A DNA stretch of 9,017 nucleotides, taken from assembly GCA_027483425.1 (NCBI GenBank), contig JAIXUR010000567.1:1-9017 (forward strand), written 5' to 3'. Both the position numbers and the translations under genes were made by a program. Each line of letters starts with the position of its first letter. The stretch's first letter is position 1. Positions 1 to 5,915 of this stretch are shown in pieces. The DNA is from Cyanobacteriota bacterium. GTDB taxonomy: Bacteria; Cyanobacteriota; Cyanobacteriia; Phormidesmidales; Phormidesmidaceae. Below the pieces are notes generated by a model, which was not told the origin of the DNA, searched no databases, and was given only the letters and a program-made list of their open reading frames with translations.

Positions 1-388
1 CCGCGGTTCGTAGGCGAATGCTGTCGTTGATCGACAGCGGCACCAGGTCCTCTTGGGGGGCCTCATCGAAGGCGTAGTGGCCCAGCAGGGTGTGGCTCGA
101 GGGAGCTAGCTCCTTGGCGCGTTCCAGATCCGTAGCGAGGGTTTTCGTGTCTCCGATACCGCGCATAGGTCGGTTCACCATCGTCTGAAATGGCTGGGTA
201 AATTCGGTCGAAGAAAACCGGGTGGTCTGGTACCAGGACACCAGCGCACCCGCTACCAGCGCCAGCAGCGCCAGCCCGACGCTCCGCCGCAGCCATCGCG
301 TACGGCGCAGCCACGATGGTTGGGGTTGCCCCTCCAGGACGAGGGGCAGATCGCGGGCGGCTTGGGGAATATCGTCGGTGGGGGACAT
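1..388 (-). CDS. D-alanyl-D-alanine carboxypeptidase, M15/VanY-type (N-terminal part, cut by window edge)
   Basis: The frame runs from an ATG at 388-386 off the left edge, giving 129 residues. Residues 1-27 are a polar cytoplasmic tail with RR/RRT motifs. A single hydrophobic segment follows at about residues 35-52 (VGLALLALVAGALVSW), which looks like a signal anchor, so the rest should be periplasmic. The stretch LLGHYAFDEAP followed by VPLSINDSIRLRTA matches what I recall of the region just before the catalytic domain in cyanobacterial M15 (VanY-like) carboxypeptidases. Such enzymes trim the terminal D-Ala from peptidoglycan stem peptides. The zinc-binding His/Asp residues would lie beyond the edge and cannot be checked. 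There is no clear Shine-Dalgarno sequence before the start. A different frame on the same strand at 63-314 is a shadow. Confidence 0.72.
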   Translation of the reverse strand, partial: MSPTDDIPQAARDLPLVLEGQPQPSWLRRTRWLRRSVGLALLALVAGALVSWYQTTRFSSTEFTQPFQTMVNRPMRGIGDTKTLATDLERAKELAPSSHTLLGHYAFDEAPQEDLVPLSINDSIRLRTA

Positions 389-472
389 GGTGGCTGGCTA
401 GGTACCCGTCAAAACTCTACCCATTATGGCCCCTGAAAGGGGCGCGGTGGTCAAAGCTCGGTTTAAGAGTGT

Positions 473-648
473 TTCAGCTAAATTACCCATCTAGGATTTT
501 GATGGGATAGGCCCGCTGGGCTGAATTCAGTGTCCTTGGTAGGATATTCCATTTAGCCTGTTCCGGCTCATGACTCATCCAGGATTTTGATGGGACAGAT
601 CCGCTGGTCTGAGTTCAGCCCCCTGGGTCAGGATTTTATGAGATGGAA
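473..648. repeat. Two head-to-tail copies of an ~88-bp repeat (diverged)
   Basis: The best-conserved core is 488-530 against 576-618, which agree at 37 of 43 positions with no gap; four of the six differences are transitions. Weaker similarity continues on both sides (from about 473/561 to about 560/648), so the copies abut with a period of 88. Each copy also carries a shorter internal echo beginning AGGAT: these start at 493, 541, 581 and 630. Stops interrupt the frames I read through it, so it does not look like coding sequence. It may be a family of intergenic repeats or a local duplication. Confidence 0.7.
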
Positions 649-771
649 TCCTCTAAAAAGCGATCGCCACCGCCTACACTTAAAGCCACGCCATCAGCCC
701 GCCGCGAACAGCCCTGGGTTGACGATATCTGGGCCACCTTCCACCCTAGGAACGCGATCTACACCAATTAG
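643..771 (+). CDS. Possible 42-residue ORF upstream of the permease (weak)
   Basis: An ATG at 643 opens a 42-codon frame ending with TAG at 769-771. The second half (REQPWVDDIWATFHPRNAIY) is rich in Trp and aromatic residues and reads more like protein than chance. It is in the same frame as the permease start at 808, and the only stop between them is this TAG, so it could also be a relic N-terminal extension or a leader. There is no good ribosome binding site and I recognise no family. The start sits at the edge of the upstream repeat. Confidence 0.15.
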   Translation: MESSKKRSPPPTLKATPSARREQPWVDDIWATFHPRNAIYTN

Positions 772-794
772 CCCAAGGCGCGAACCAGCGCCGC

Positions 795-800
795 GAGGAG
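795..800 (+). promoter_or_regulatory. Shine-Dalgarno GAGGAG for the AEC permease
   Basis: GAGGAG lies 7 nt before GTG 808. This supports the GTG start over in-frame alternatives. Confidence 0.7.
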
Positions 801-807
801 AAAACGG

Positions 808-1794
808 GTGCCACCGCTAGGAATATTAATCCGCCTGTATGGCCCGATTGGGGCCGGCATCTGTGCGGGCATAGGGCTGGGGTTTTTGCTGTCCCGGTTT
901 GCCCCCCACCGCGACACCCCCCAGGGGCTTTACCACCAGGTGCCACTCCGGCTGGGCCGATTTTTGTTTTGGGTGGGCATTCCCCTCAGCATTGTGGGGT
1001 TTATGCGCCGGGCCGATCTATCGGGCCACCTGTACCTGGCCCCGGTGGTGGCTTGGGCCGCTATTTTGCTAGGGCTGCTGTGCAGTCGGCTGTGGATCTC
1101 GGCCCACCAGATCGCCTGGTCTCGACCTACCCAGGGCAGTTTTTCCCTAGCCTCGATGCTGGGCAACACCGGCTACATTGGCTACCCCGTGGTGCTGCTG
1201 TTGCCTCAGCTCGGGGTGAGCGTCTTTGGCTGGGCGCTGTTTTACGATGCCCTGGGCACGCTGCTGGGCTCCTACGGACTGGGGGCCATTTTGGCCGCTG
1301 AAATGGGGGGACAGCCTCAGTCCCAGCAATGGCCCCAGCAATGGCTCAATAGACTAAGGGCCGTGGGGCAAAACCCCATTATTCTGGCCTTTGGCCTGGG
1401 GCTGGGGCTCAAGGCTATTACCCTACCCCCCTGGCTCGACCTGGGCCTCTATCGATTGGCCTGGGGGGTTGTGGTGCTGTCCTTACTGCTCATGGGGTTA
1501 CGCATTCAGCAGCTGAGCTCGTGGCAGCACCTACACCGCGCCACGGTGGCGGTGGTGATTAAGATGCTGGTGTTGCCCCTGGCGGTGGGTCTGGGGTTGA
1601 CCGCCTTGGGGGTCGACGGTGCCCCACGGTTGGTGATGACCCTCCAGGCGGGTATGCCCTGCGCCTTCTCTAACCTGGTGCTAGCCGAAGCCTACGATTT
1701 GGACCGCGATCTATCGGTCACCTGTGTGGGTCTGAGTTCGGTGAGCCTGCTGCTAACGCTGCCCCTGTGGTTGTGGCTGTTTTCTGGGGATTGA
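808..1794 (+). CDS. AEC-family (auxin efflux carrier-like) membrane transporter
   Basis: The product is a 328-residue, very hydrophobic protein with about ten predicted membrane segments, at roughly residues 8-28, 48-66, 74-95, 110-133, 137-165, 188-206, 213-231, 246-268, 270-292 and 303-325. Two spots are typical of the AEC/BASS-like fold: NTGYIGYPVVL at 120-130, where the unwound helix of this family sits, and the C-terminal QAGMPCAFSNLVLAEAY at 280-296. Bacterial AEC proteins are secondary transporters of organic anions such as malate or of other small molecules; the substrate here cannot be read from sequence. The GTG start is supported by a strong Shine-Dalgarno 7 nt upstream. The next gene begins 5 nt after the stop, so the two are probably cotranscribed. 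Confidence 0.85.
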   Translation: MPPLGILIRLYGPIGAGICAGIGLGFLLSRFAPHRDTPQGLYHQVPLRLGRFLFWVGIPLSIVGFMRRADLSGHLYLAPVVAWAAILLGLLCSRLWISAHQIAWSRPTQGSFSLASMLGNTGYIGYPVVLLLPQLGVSVFGWALFYDALGTLLGSYGLGAILAAEMGGQPQSQQWPQQWLNRLRAVGQNPIILAFGLGLGLKAITLPPWLDLGLYRLAWGVVVLSLLLMGLRIQQLSSWQHLHRATVAVVIKMLVLPLAVGLGLTALGVDGAPRLVMTLQAGMPCAFSNLVLAEAYDLDRDLSVTCVGLSSVSLLLTLPLWLWLFSGD

Positions 1795-1799
1795 TACCA

Positions 1800-2345
1800 A
1801 TGACAATCCAATGGATAGTGTCGATTGCCGGTGGTCGGGCTCTGCTCCTGGGGGGGCTAGCGATCGGGATCCTACAGATGGGCCAGGTAGCGACAGCCGC
1901 TCCTGGGTTGGCCCAGGCTTTGCCTGTTCCGGCCTCCTCTACGCCCACCATGACTCGCCCCTTACTTAAACCCGGCGACAGCGGTGTCCCCGTCAAACAG
2001 CTCCAGCAAGAACTGACCCAGATGGGGCTTTACGCGGGGGCCGTGGATGGCCTCTATGGCGCGATGACAGACCAGGCGGTGCGATCGCTCCAACAGCAGC
2101 AGGGGTTTACCGTCGACGGGGTGGCTGGAGCACAGACCTGGCAAAGCCTGGGCCGGAGCCAGGGTCAGCGCTCCCTCAGCTTGCCCGTGCCGTTACTCGG
2201 GGCTAACCCGTTGACCTTTACCCCCCTGGTGGTGGCCCAACCCCCGCCCCCGCCCTCCGCTCTGTGGCTAGCGCTCATGCCCCTGGTGCCGATTACCGGG
2301 GGAGTCCTGACCTACCTGCATCAACGGCGACAAGATAGGCGATAG
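1800..2345 (+). CDS. Exported peptidoglycan-binding (PG_binding_1) protein with C-terminal membrane anchor
   Basis: The product has 181 residues. Residues 7-37 form a signal-type hydrophobic segment ending in Ala-rich sequence. Residues 55-117 are one PG_binding_1 domain, with the family pattern LKPGDSGVPVKQLQQEL, then G-L-Y-A-G-AVDGLYG and AVRSLQQQQGFTVDGVAGAQTW. A Pro-rich linker (AQPPPPPS) leads into a second hydrophobic segment at about 154-173 and a basic tail (HQRRQDRR). This suggests a periplasmic wall-binding module tethered at its C-terminus; there is no catalytic domain. I chose ATG 1800 rather than GTG 1767 because it begins just after the permease stop, has GGGGA 9 nt upstream, and puts the signal segment near the N-terminus. 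Its 3' end overlaps a possible minus-strand ORF by 25 bp. Confidence 0.85.
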   Translation: MTIQWIVSIAGGRALLLGGLAIGILQMGQVATAAPGLAQALPVPASSTPTMTRPLLKPGDSGVPVKQLQQELTQMGLYAGAVDGLYGAMTDQAVRSLQQQQGFTVDGVAGAQTWQSLGRSQGQRSLSLPVPLLGANPLTFTPLVVAQPPPPPSALWLALMPLVPITGGVLTYLHQRRQDRR

Positions 2346-2518
2346 GACGGGCGGCTAAACGGGTCGCTCAACGAGCGGCGACGATAGGCCCAGACCGGCT
2401 GGCCCCGGTAGCGCAGAAACATAACGACCTGTAACGCCCCAACCCCTACAAATCTAAAGAAAAAGTACAGAAATAACGGGTGATCCCCGCTACCAAGGTG
2501 ACCATAGAAAAGACTCAT
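2321..2518 (-). CDS. Possible small membrane protein, 65 residues, unknown family
   Basis: An ATG at 2518-2516 opens 65 codons to TGA at 2323-2321. The first half is strongly hydrophobic and aromatic (HPLFLYFFFRFVGVGALQVV around residues 13-32), fitting one membrane helix; the second half is Arg-rich (WAYRRRSLSDPFSRPSYRL). Codon choice looks like that of its neighbours. The open frame continues upstream to 2845, but that part is antisense to the CBS gene and is probably not translated. No Shine-Dalgarno is visible. The end overlaps the tail of the peptidoglycan-binding gene by 25 bp in opposite orientation. I do not recognise a family; it could be a chance frame. Confidence 0.35.
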   Translation of the reverse strand: MSLFYGHLGSGDHPLFLYFFFRFVGVGALQVVMFLRYRGQPVWAYRRRSLSDPFSRPSYRLSCRR

Positions 2519-2681
2519 GTCGTGGGGCTTATGGTACTGATCGGGGGCGCTGATCGGGCGTTCCTCACCCGCCGAATTCCGCCCCCTGGAGCCTCTTCTA
2601 TAACCTGCTGTGCGGCCTAGCCCTGGGGTTAGGTCGTGATCCGTTTGCCCTGCTTCCCCCACCGTATTCCTGGAGACTCGC
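2519..2681 (+). other. Spacer before the CBS gene with a startless plus-strand reading frame
   Basis: Between 2554 and 2688 one plus-strand frame is open for 44 codons. Its translation is protein-like (PWSLFYNLLCGLALGLG, then RDPFALLPPPYSW). Its TGA at 2686-2688 overlaps the first codons of the CBS gene, as in coupled operons. There is no ATG, GTG or TTG in this frame after the in-frame stop at 2551-2553. An ATG at 2531 in another frame would need a frameshift to join it. It may be a decayed small gene or chance. Confidence 0.25.
2672..2675 (+). promoter_or_regulatory. Shine-Dalgarno GGAG for the CBS-domain gene
   Basis: GGAG lies 6 nt before ATG 2682, which fixes this start. Confidence 0.6.
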
Positions 2682-3080
2682 ATGCTGACCGTCGCCGATA
2701 TCATGACCGAAACCGTAACGACTATTTCTAGCGGGGCTACCGTAGCCGATGCCATTGAGCTCATGCAGCAACAGCAGATTTGTGCCCTACTGGTCGAGCG
2801 CCGCTGCCAAGACATGCCCTTTGGCATGGTCACCGAGCGCGACATTGTCTACACCGTAGTCGCCCGCGGCCACGACCCCGCCAAGGTGCTGGTCCAGGAC
2901 ATCATGCGGCAGCCCTGCATCTCCCTGGCCCCGGATCTAACCCTCCAAGCCGCCTCCCAGGTGCTCTCAGACACAGGGGTACAGCGGGCTCCCGTCGTGC
3001 AAGACGGCCAGCTGCTGGGGATAATTTCGGTGACCGACATTCTCATGCGAGGCATGCCGGTGCTAGCCCTAAGCCACTAG
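2682..3080 (+). CDS. CBS-pair (Bateman module) protein
   Basis: The product has 132 residues and is essentially nothing but two CBS domains. The first covers about residues 4-60 (VADIMTETVTTISSGATVADAIELM, then GMVTERDIVY); the second covers about 72-128 (VQDIMRQPCISLAPDLTLQAASQVL, then APVVQDGQLLGIISVTDIL). Each has the expected IM start and the G-(I/M)-(V/I)-(T/S)-x-x-D-I end. CBS pairs bind adenosine ligands such as AMP, ATP or SAM and usually regulate a partner. With no attached enzyme domain, this one would act as a separate sensor; its target is unknown. The length is normal for single-module cyanobacterial CBS proteins. It is followed by an AT-rich repeat and then by the convergent malQ. 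Confidence 0.9.
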   Translation: MLTVADIMTETVTTISSGATVADAIELMQQQQICALLVERRCQDMPFGMVTERDIVYTVVARGHDPAKVLVQDIMRQPCISLAPDLTLQAASQVLSDTGVQRAPVVQDGQLLGIISVTDILMRGMPVLALSH

Positions 3081-3088
3081 GTGAAGAG

Positions 3089-3116
3089 TTTTGAACTTTG
3101 AATTTTGAACTTTGAA
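3089..3116. repeat. AT-rich 14-bp unit, two perfect tandem copies
   Basis: TTTTGAACTTTGAA occurs at 3089-3102 and again at 3103-3116, in the 46-nt gap between the convergent CBS gene and malQ. The same 14-mer occurs once more at 5215-5228. It stands out from the GC-rich surroundings. Confidence 0.85.
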
Positions 3117-3126
3117 TTCACTCCAC

Positions 3127-4641
3127 TCACTCCCCTCCCTCCATCGGTGCCCGCCGAGCCAACTCCGTCAGCCCCCGCAGGCGATCGCGTATCTCATCGG
3201 TGAGCGCCTCTGCCTCGTAGCGCCAGCCCCAGTTGCCCCCCGACAGGCCGGGGGTATTCATGCGGCAGTCGCTGCCGTAGCCCAGCACGTCTTGCAGGGG
3301 AACAATCGCCTGGTTGGCCGTCGACAGCAGCGCTAGGCGGATCAGCGTCCAGTGAATGTCGTCGGGGTTGAGGGAGCCGACGTACTGGGTGAGGCGATCG
3401 CGCTCGTAGTCGGGCATTTTTTCAAACCAGCCCACGGTGGTGTCGTTGTCGTGGGTGCCGGTGTAGACCACGCTGTTGGTTACGTAGTTAAAGGGTAAGT
3501 AGGGGTTGTCGCTGCCACCGCCAAAGGCAAAGTGCAAAATTTTCATGCCCGGAAACTCAAACTCGTCCCGCAGGGCTTCGACCTCGGGGGTGATCACTCC
3601 CAGGTCTTCGGCCATGATGGGCAGCGTGCCGAGTTTCTGACGCACGGTTTCAAACAGTTCGGCACCGGGGGCCTCAATCCATTCGCCGTTGATGGCGGTG
3701 GTTTCTCCGGCGGGCACCCCCCAGTAGGCCTGGAACCCTCGGAAGTGGTCGACCCGAATGATATCGACGTAATCCAGCAGAGCGGTGATGCGCTGAATCC
3801 ACCACTGAAAGTCGGTGGCTTTCAGCTCTTCCCAGTTATAGGTGGGGTTGCCCCACAGCTGCCCGGTTTCGCTGAAGTAATCGGGCGGCACCCCAGCCAT
3901 CACCGCCGGGGCCAAGGTCTCAGCATCGAGCATAAAGTTTTCGGGAAAGGCCCAGACATCAACGCTATCGTGGGCCACATAGATAGGAATGTCGCCGATG
4001 ATCTGAATCTGGCGATCGCGGGCGTACTGCCGCAGGGCCTGCCACTGGCTGTGAAATTCAAACTGCAAGAATTTGTGGCAAAAAATATCGCTGGCTAGTT
4101 TGTCCCGCCATTCGGCCAGGGCCTCGGGCTCTCGCCGCGCCAGGGGTTCAGGCCATTCCGTCCAGCCAGCGCCACCGTGGGCGTTTTTGAGCGCCATAAA
4201 GAATGCGAACTCGTCGACCCAAAAGTGGCAGGCGGCGCTGAACTCGGCAAAGGCCGCCTGATCCTCCGCTGAGGCCACATCGTCAAACCGGCTGGCGGCC
4301 CGCTCCAGTAGCCGCATTTTGATCGGCGTCACCTCGTCAAAGTCCACCTGGTGGGGAGAGAAATGCTCCAGGTCATGGAGCTCGTCGGGGTATAGTAGGG
4401 AGCGATCGCACAGCATCTCCAGGCTAATCAGCAGCGGATTGCCCGCCATCGACGAATAGCACAGGTAGGGTGAATTGCCCTGGCCCGTCGGCCCCAGGGG
4501 CAGCACTTGCCAAAGCTGCTGCTGCGTAGCCGCCAAAAAATCGACAAATCGGTAGGCCTCAGCCCCCAGGTCGCCAATACCAAACCGACCAGGTAACGAC
4601 GTGGGATGCAGCAAAATGCCACTGGATCGAGGGAAAGGCAT
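3127..4641 (-). CDS. malQ: 4-alpha-glucanotransferase (amylomaltase, GH77)
   Basis: MalQ transfers alpha-1,4-glucan segments between maltodextrins and releases glucose; in cyanobacteria it works in glycogen breakdown in the cytoplasm. The 504-residue length is normal for GH77. The N-terminus (RSSGILLHPTSLPGRFGIGDLG) and the active-site blocks are typical: nucleophile Asp298 in IIRVDHFRGF, acid/base Glu345 in MAEDLG, and Asp398 in GTHDND, which are equivalent to the three catalytic carboxylates of Thermus amylomaltase. The loop GQLWGNPTYNW is also present. I chose ATG 4641 because the family begins right at MPFPRSSG; an in-frame ATG at 4683 would add 14 residues unlike the family. The Shine-Dalgarno is weak at both. 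The gene points toward the CBS gene and is divergent from the Nudix gene, with a 107-nt gap between the two starts. Confidence 0.95.
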   Translation of the reverse strand: MPFPRSSGILLHPTSLPGRFGIGDLGAEAYRFVDFLAATQQQLWQVLPLGPTGQGNSPYLCYSSMAGNPLLISLEMLCDRSLLYPDELHDLEHFSPHQVDFDEVTPIKMRLLERAASRFDDVASAEDQAAFAEFSAACHFWVDEFAFFMALKNAHGGAGWTEWPEPLARREPEALAEWRDKLASDIFCHKFLQFEFHSQWQALRQYARDRQIQIIGDIPIYVAHDSVDVWAFPENFMLDAETLAPAVMAGVPPDYFSETGQLWGNPTYNWEELKATDFQWWIQRITALLDYVDIIRVDHFRGFQAYWGVPAGETTAINGEWIEAPGAELFETVRQKLGTLPIMAEDLGVITPEVEALRDEFEFPGMKILHFAFGGGSDNPYLPFNYVTNSVVYTGTHDNDTTVGWFEKMPDYERDRLTQYVGSLNPDDIHWTLIRLALLSTANQAIVPLQDVLGYGSDCRMNTPGLSGGNWGWRYEAEALTDEIRDRLRGLTELARRAPMEGGE

Positions 4642-4748
4642 AGTTAGCTCGGTGCAATTCCAGTTGACTCTACCATGGCCCATGGGGGCGAGTCGGCCTA
4701 CCCTAGAGTTATTTTAGGTTGAACGAATTTTCTGCAAAGCCCCCCTCC

Positions 4749-5192
4749 ATGACCACCTACCGCAACCCTGCCCCCACCGTCGATATTATTATCGAGCTGT
4801 TGCACCGCCCCCACCGTCCCATCGTGCTGGTCGAGCGCCACAATGCGCCCCTGGGCTGGGCCCTACCCGGCGGCTTCGTTGACTATGGCGAAAGCGTAGA
4901 AACCGCCGCCCGCCGTGAAGCCCAAGAAGAAACCAGCCTCACCATCACCCTGATCGAGCAGCTCGCCGTCTACTCCGACCCCGCCCGCGACCCCCGCAAA
5001 CACACCCTCAGCATTGTCTTCCTGGCCACGGCGATCGCCGACCCCATCGCCGCCGACGACGCCAAAACCGCCGCCATCATCAACCCCTGGGACGTGCCCC
5101 AGAATCTTTGTTTTGATCACGATCGCATTTTGCGAGATTATTGGCACTATCGGTTCTACGGCCAAAGACCCCGATTTGGTGCCGACCTCTAG
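4749..5192 (+). CDS. Nudix hydrolase
   Basis: The product has 147 residues and cleaves a nucleoside-diphosphate-linked substrate using a divalent metal. The Nudix box spans residues 42-64: Gly42, five residues, Glu48, seven residues, Arg56-Glu57, then Glu60-Glu61. All catalytic acids are present. The usual Gly near the end of the box is Ser63, a variation seen in some members. Preceding residues GWALPGGFVDYGES and the following YSDPARDPRKHTLSIVFLA resemble ADP-ribose pyrophosphatase/YjhB-type enzymes, but the substrate is not certain. I prefer ATG 4749, which leads straight into the fold; a TTG at 4719 would add 10 residues. No strong Shine-Dalgarno is visible. ridA follows after a 127-nt repeat-rich spacer on the same strand. 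Confidence 0.88.
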   Translation: MTTYRNPAPTVDIIIELLHRPHRPIVLVERHNAPLGWALPGGFVDYGESVETAARREAQEETSLTITLIEQLAVYSDPARDPRKHTLSIVFLATAIADPIAADDAKTAAIINPWDVPQNLCFDHDRILRDYWHYRFYGQRPRFGADL

Positions 5193-5200
5193 AGAAAAAG

Positions 5201-5230
5201 TTTTGAATTCTAAATTTTGAACTTTGAATT
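5201..5230. repeat. AT-rich repeat, second locus of the 14-bp unit
   Basis: A degenerate unit at 5201-5214 (TTTTGAATTCTAAA) is followed by an exact copy of the 14-mer at 5215-5228. As after the CBS gene, it begins within a few bases of a stop codon and leads into a C-rich tract. Confidence 0.8.
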
Positions 5231-5319
5231 AATCACTCCCCCATCCACCCATCCGATGCCGGGCAGACACACAGGTCTGCCCCTACCCACCCACCCTTTA
5301 CCCACCCACCCATCCCCCC
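5231..5319. repeat. C-rich short-repeat tract with an embedded perfect inverted repeat
   Basis: The plus strand is almost free of G outside 5255-5282 and is built of short CCCAYCC-type units. In its middle sits an 8-bp perfect inverted repeat, GGGCAGAC at 5261-5268 and GTCTGCCC at 5275-5282, with a 6-nt loop. The tract runs right up to the ridA start. It resembles the short tandem and palindromic repeats common in cyanobacterial spacers. Confidence 0.7.
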
Positions 5320-5709
5320 ATGCAGCGCACCATCATCAACACCCCCAACGCTCCCGCCCCCGTTGGCCCCTACAACCAGGCGGTGGCCGTGACGGGTCAA
5401 CTACTTTTTGTGTCGGGTCAAATCGCCCTCGACCCAGCTACGGGCACGCTGGTGGGGCCGGGCGATTTGACGGCCCAGACCGAGCAGGTGATCGCCAACC
5501 TCACGGCCATCCTCACCGCCGCCGGGGCCAGTCTCGACAACGTGGTGAAAACCTCGGTGTTTCTCAAAGATATGAACGACTTCGGCACCGTCAATGGGGT
5601 CTACGCCAAGTATTTCGGTGGCGATCATGCCCCGGCCAGGGCCTGTGTCGAGGTGGCGCGACTCCCCAAGGATGTGGATGTCGAGATTGAATGCATTGCG
5701 GTGCTCTAG
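5320..5709 (+). CDS. ridA: RidA, 2-iminobutanoate/2-iminopropanoate deaminase
   Basis: RidA hydrolyses reactive enamines and imines made by PLP enzymes such as threonine dehydratase, a metabolite clean-up role; the active form is a trimer. The 129-residue product has the usual length. Key residues align with those of E. coli RidA: Tyr18 in GPYNQAV, Ser32 in VSGQI, Arg107 and Cys109 in PARACVEV, and Glu122 in VEIE. The C-terminal ARLPKDVDVEIE block is nearly invariant in this subfamily, so it is a true deaminase-type member and not a degenerate relative. The 89 bases before the ATG lack any Shine-Dalgarno, being almost all C, A and T. It lies downstream of the Nudix gene on the same strand. 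Confidence 0.95.
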   Translation: MQRTIINTPNAPAPVGPYNQAVAVTGQLLFVSGQIALDPATGTLVGPGDLTAQTEQVIANLTAILTAAGASLDNVVKTSVFLKDMNDFGTVNGVYAKYFGGDHAPARACVEVARLPKDVDVEIECIAVL

Positions 5710-5761
5710 CCTATGTCGCCGATTGTAGCGGGGCTTTGAAGATCTACGCTGAGAGCAGGAC

Positions 5762-5786
5762 AAAGCCGATTGTTTCATGGGCTTTT
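5762..5786 (+). terminator. Weak hairpin followed by T-run after ridA
   Basis: AAAGCC at 5762-5767 can pair with GGCTTT at 5780-5785 across a 12-nt loop, and the descending arm ends in TTTT. The stem is only 6 bp, so this is a tentative ridA terminator. Confidence 0.25.
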
Positions 5787-5818
5787 CCAACCCTAGATCT
5801 GACGGTTGATGGGCTGCT

Positions 5819-5838
5819 CACCCTCGGAGCCTAGGGTG
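5819..5838. other. Small inverted repeat upstream of gshB
   Basis: CACCCT at 5819-5824 and AGGGTG at 5833-5838 pair perfectly around an 8-nt loop, about 80 nt before the gshB start. There is no T-run after it. It may be part of the gshB control region or incidental. Confidence 0.3.
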
Positions 5839-5915
5839 CCCATACTCAGCGAGTCCTCATTCTTAACCGTTTTCTGCCATGCTAAAACTCTATCTGGAGT
5901 AAGAGCATTGCCCCT

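Larger units (their letters stand above)
389..807. other. Intergenic region with diverged tandem repeat; no convincing gene
   Basis: This 419-nt spacer lies between the minus-strand carboxypeptidase and the plus-strand permease, so it should hold both promoters; I could not pick a convincing pair of boxes for either. It contains a short GC-rich hairpin at 429-443 (GCCCCT, loop GAA, AGGGGC), the ~88-bp tandem repeat described separately, and a HIP1 site at 660-667. A TTGACG at 719-724 resembles a -35 box but has no -10 box at normal spacing. Confidence 0.6.

Noticed and set aside
63..314. An 83-codon minus-strand frame in the first 400 bases.
   Set aside because: The overlapping frame from 388 has a proper membrane anchor and family resemblance to M15 carboxypeptidases, so this one is a shadow.
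587..820. A 77-codon frame running from the repeat into the permease start.
   Set aside because: It starts inside the repeat copy, has no ribosome binding site, a biased Arg/Pro/Ser composition and overlaps the permease start in another frame.
2260..2345. An LPXTG-like sorting signal at the end of the peptidoglycan-binding protein.
   Set aside because: VPITGG followed by hydrophobic and basic residues looks similar, but the motif is within the hydrophobic segment and lacks LPxTG; sortase anchoring is not expected in cyanobacteria.
2321..2845. A 174-codon minus-strand open frame as one full-length gene.
   Set aside because: Its first ~55 codons are antisense to the well-supported CBS gene and have low-complexity Ser/Met/Val composition typical of a shadow; only the part from 2518 reads like protein.
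3532..4098. A 188-codon plus-strand frame inside malQ.
   Set aside because: It is antisense to the catalytic core of malQ, where every GH77 motif is intact; long antisense frames are expected in GC-rich coding DNA.
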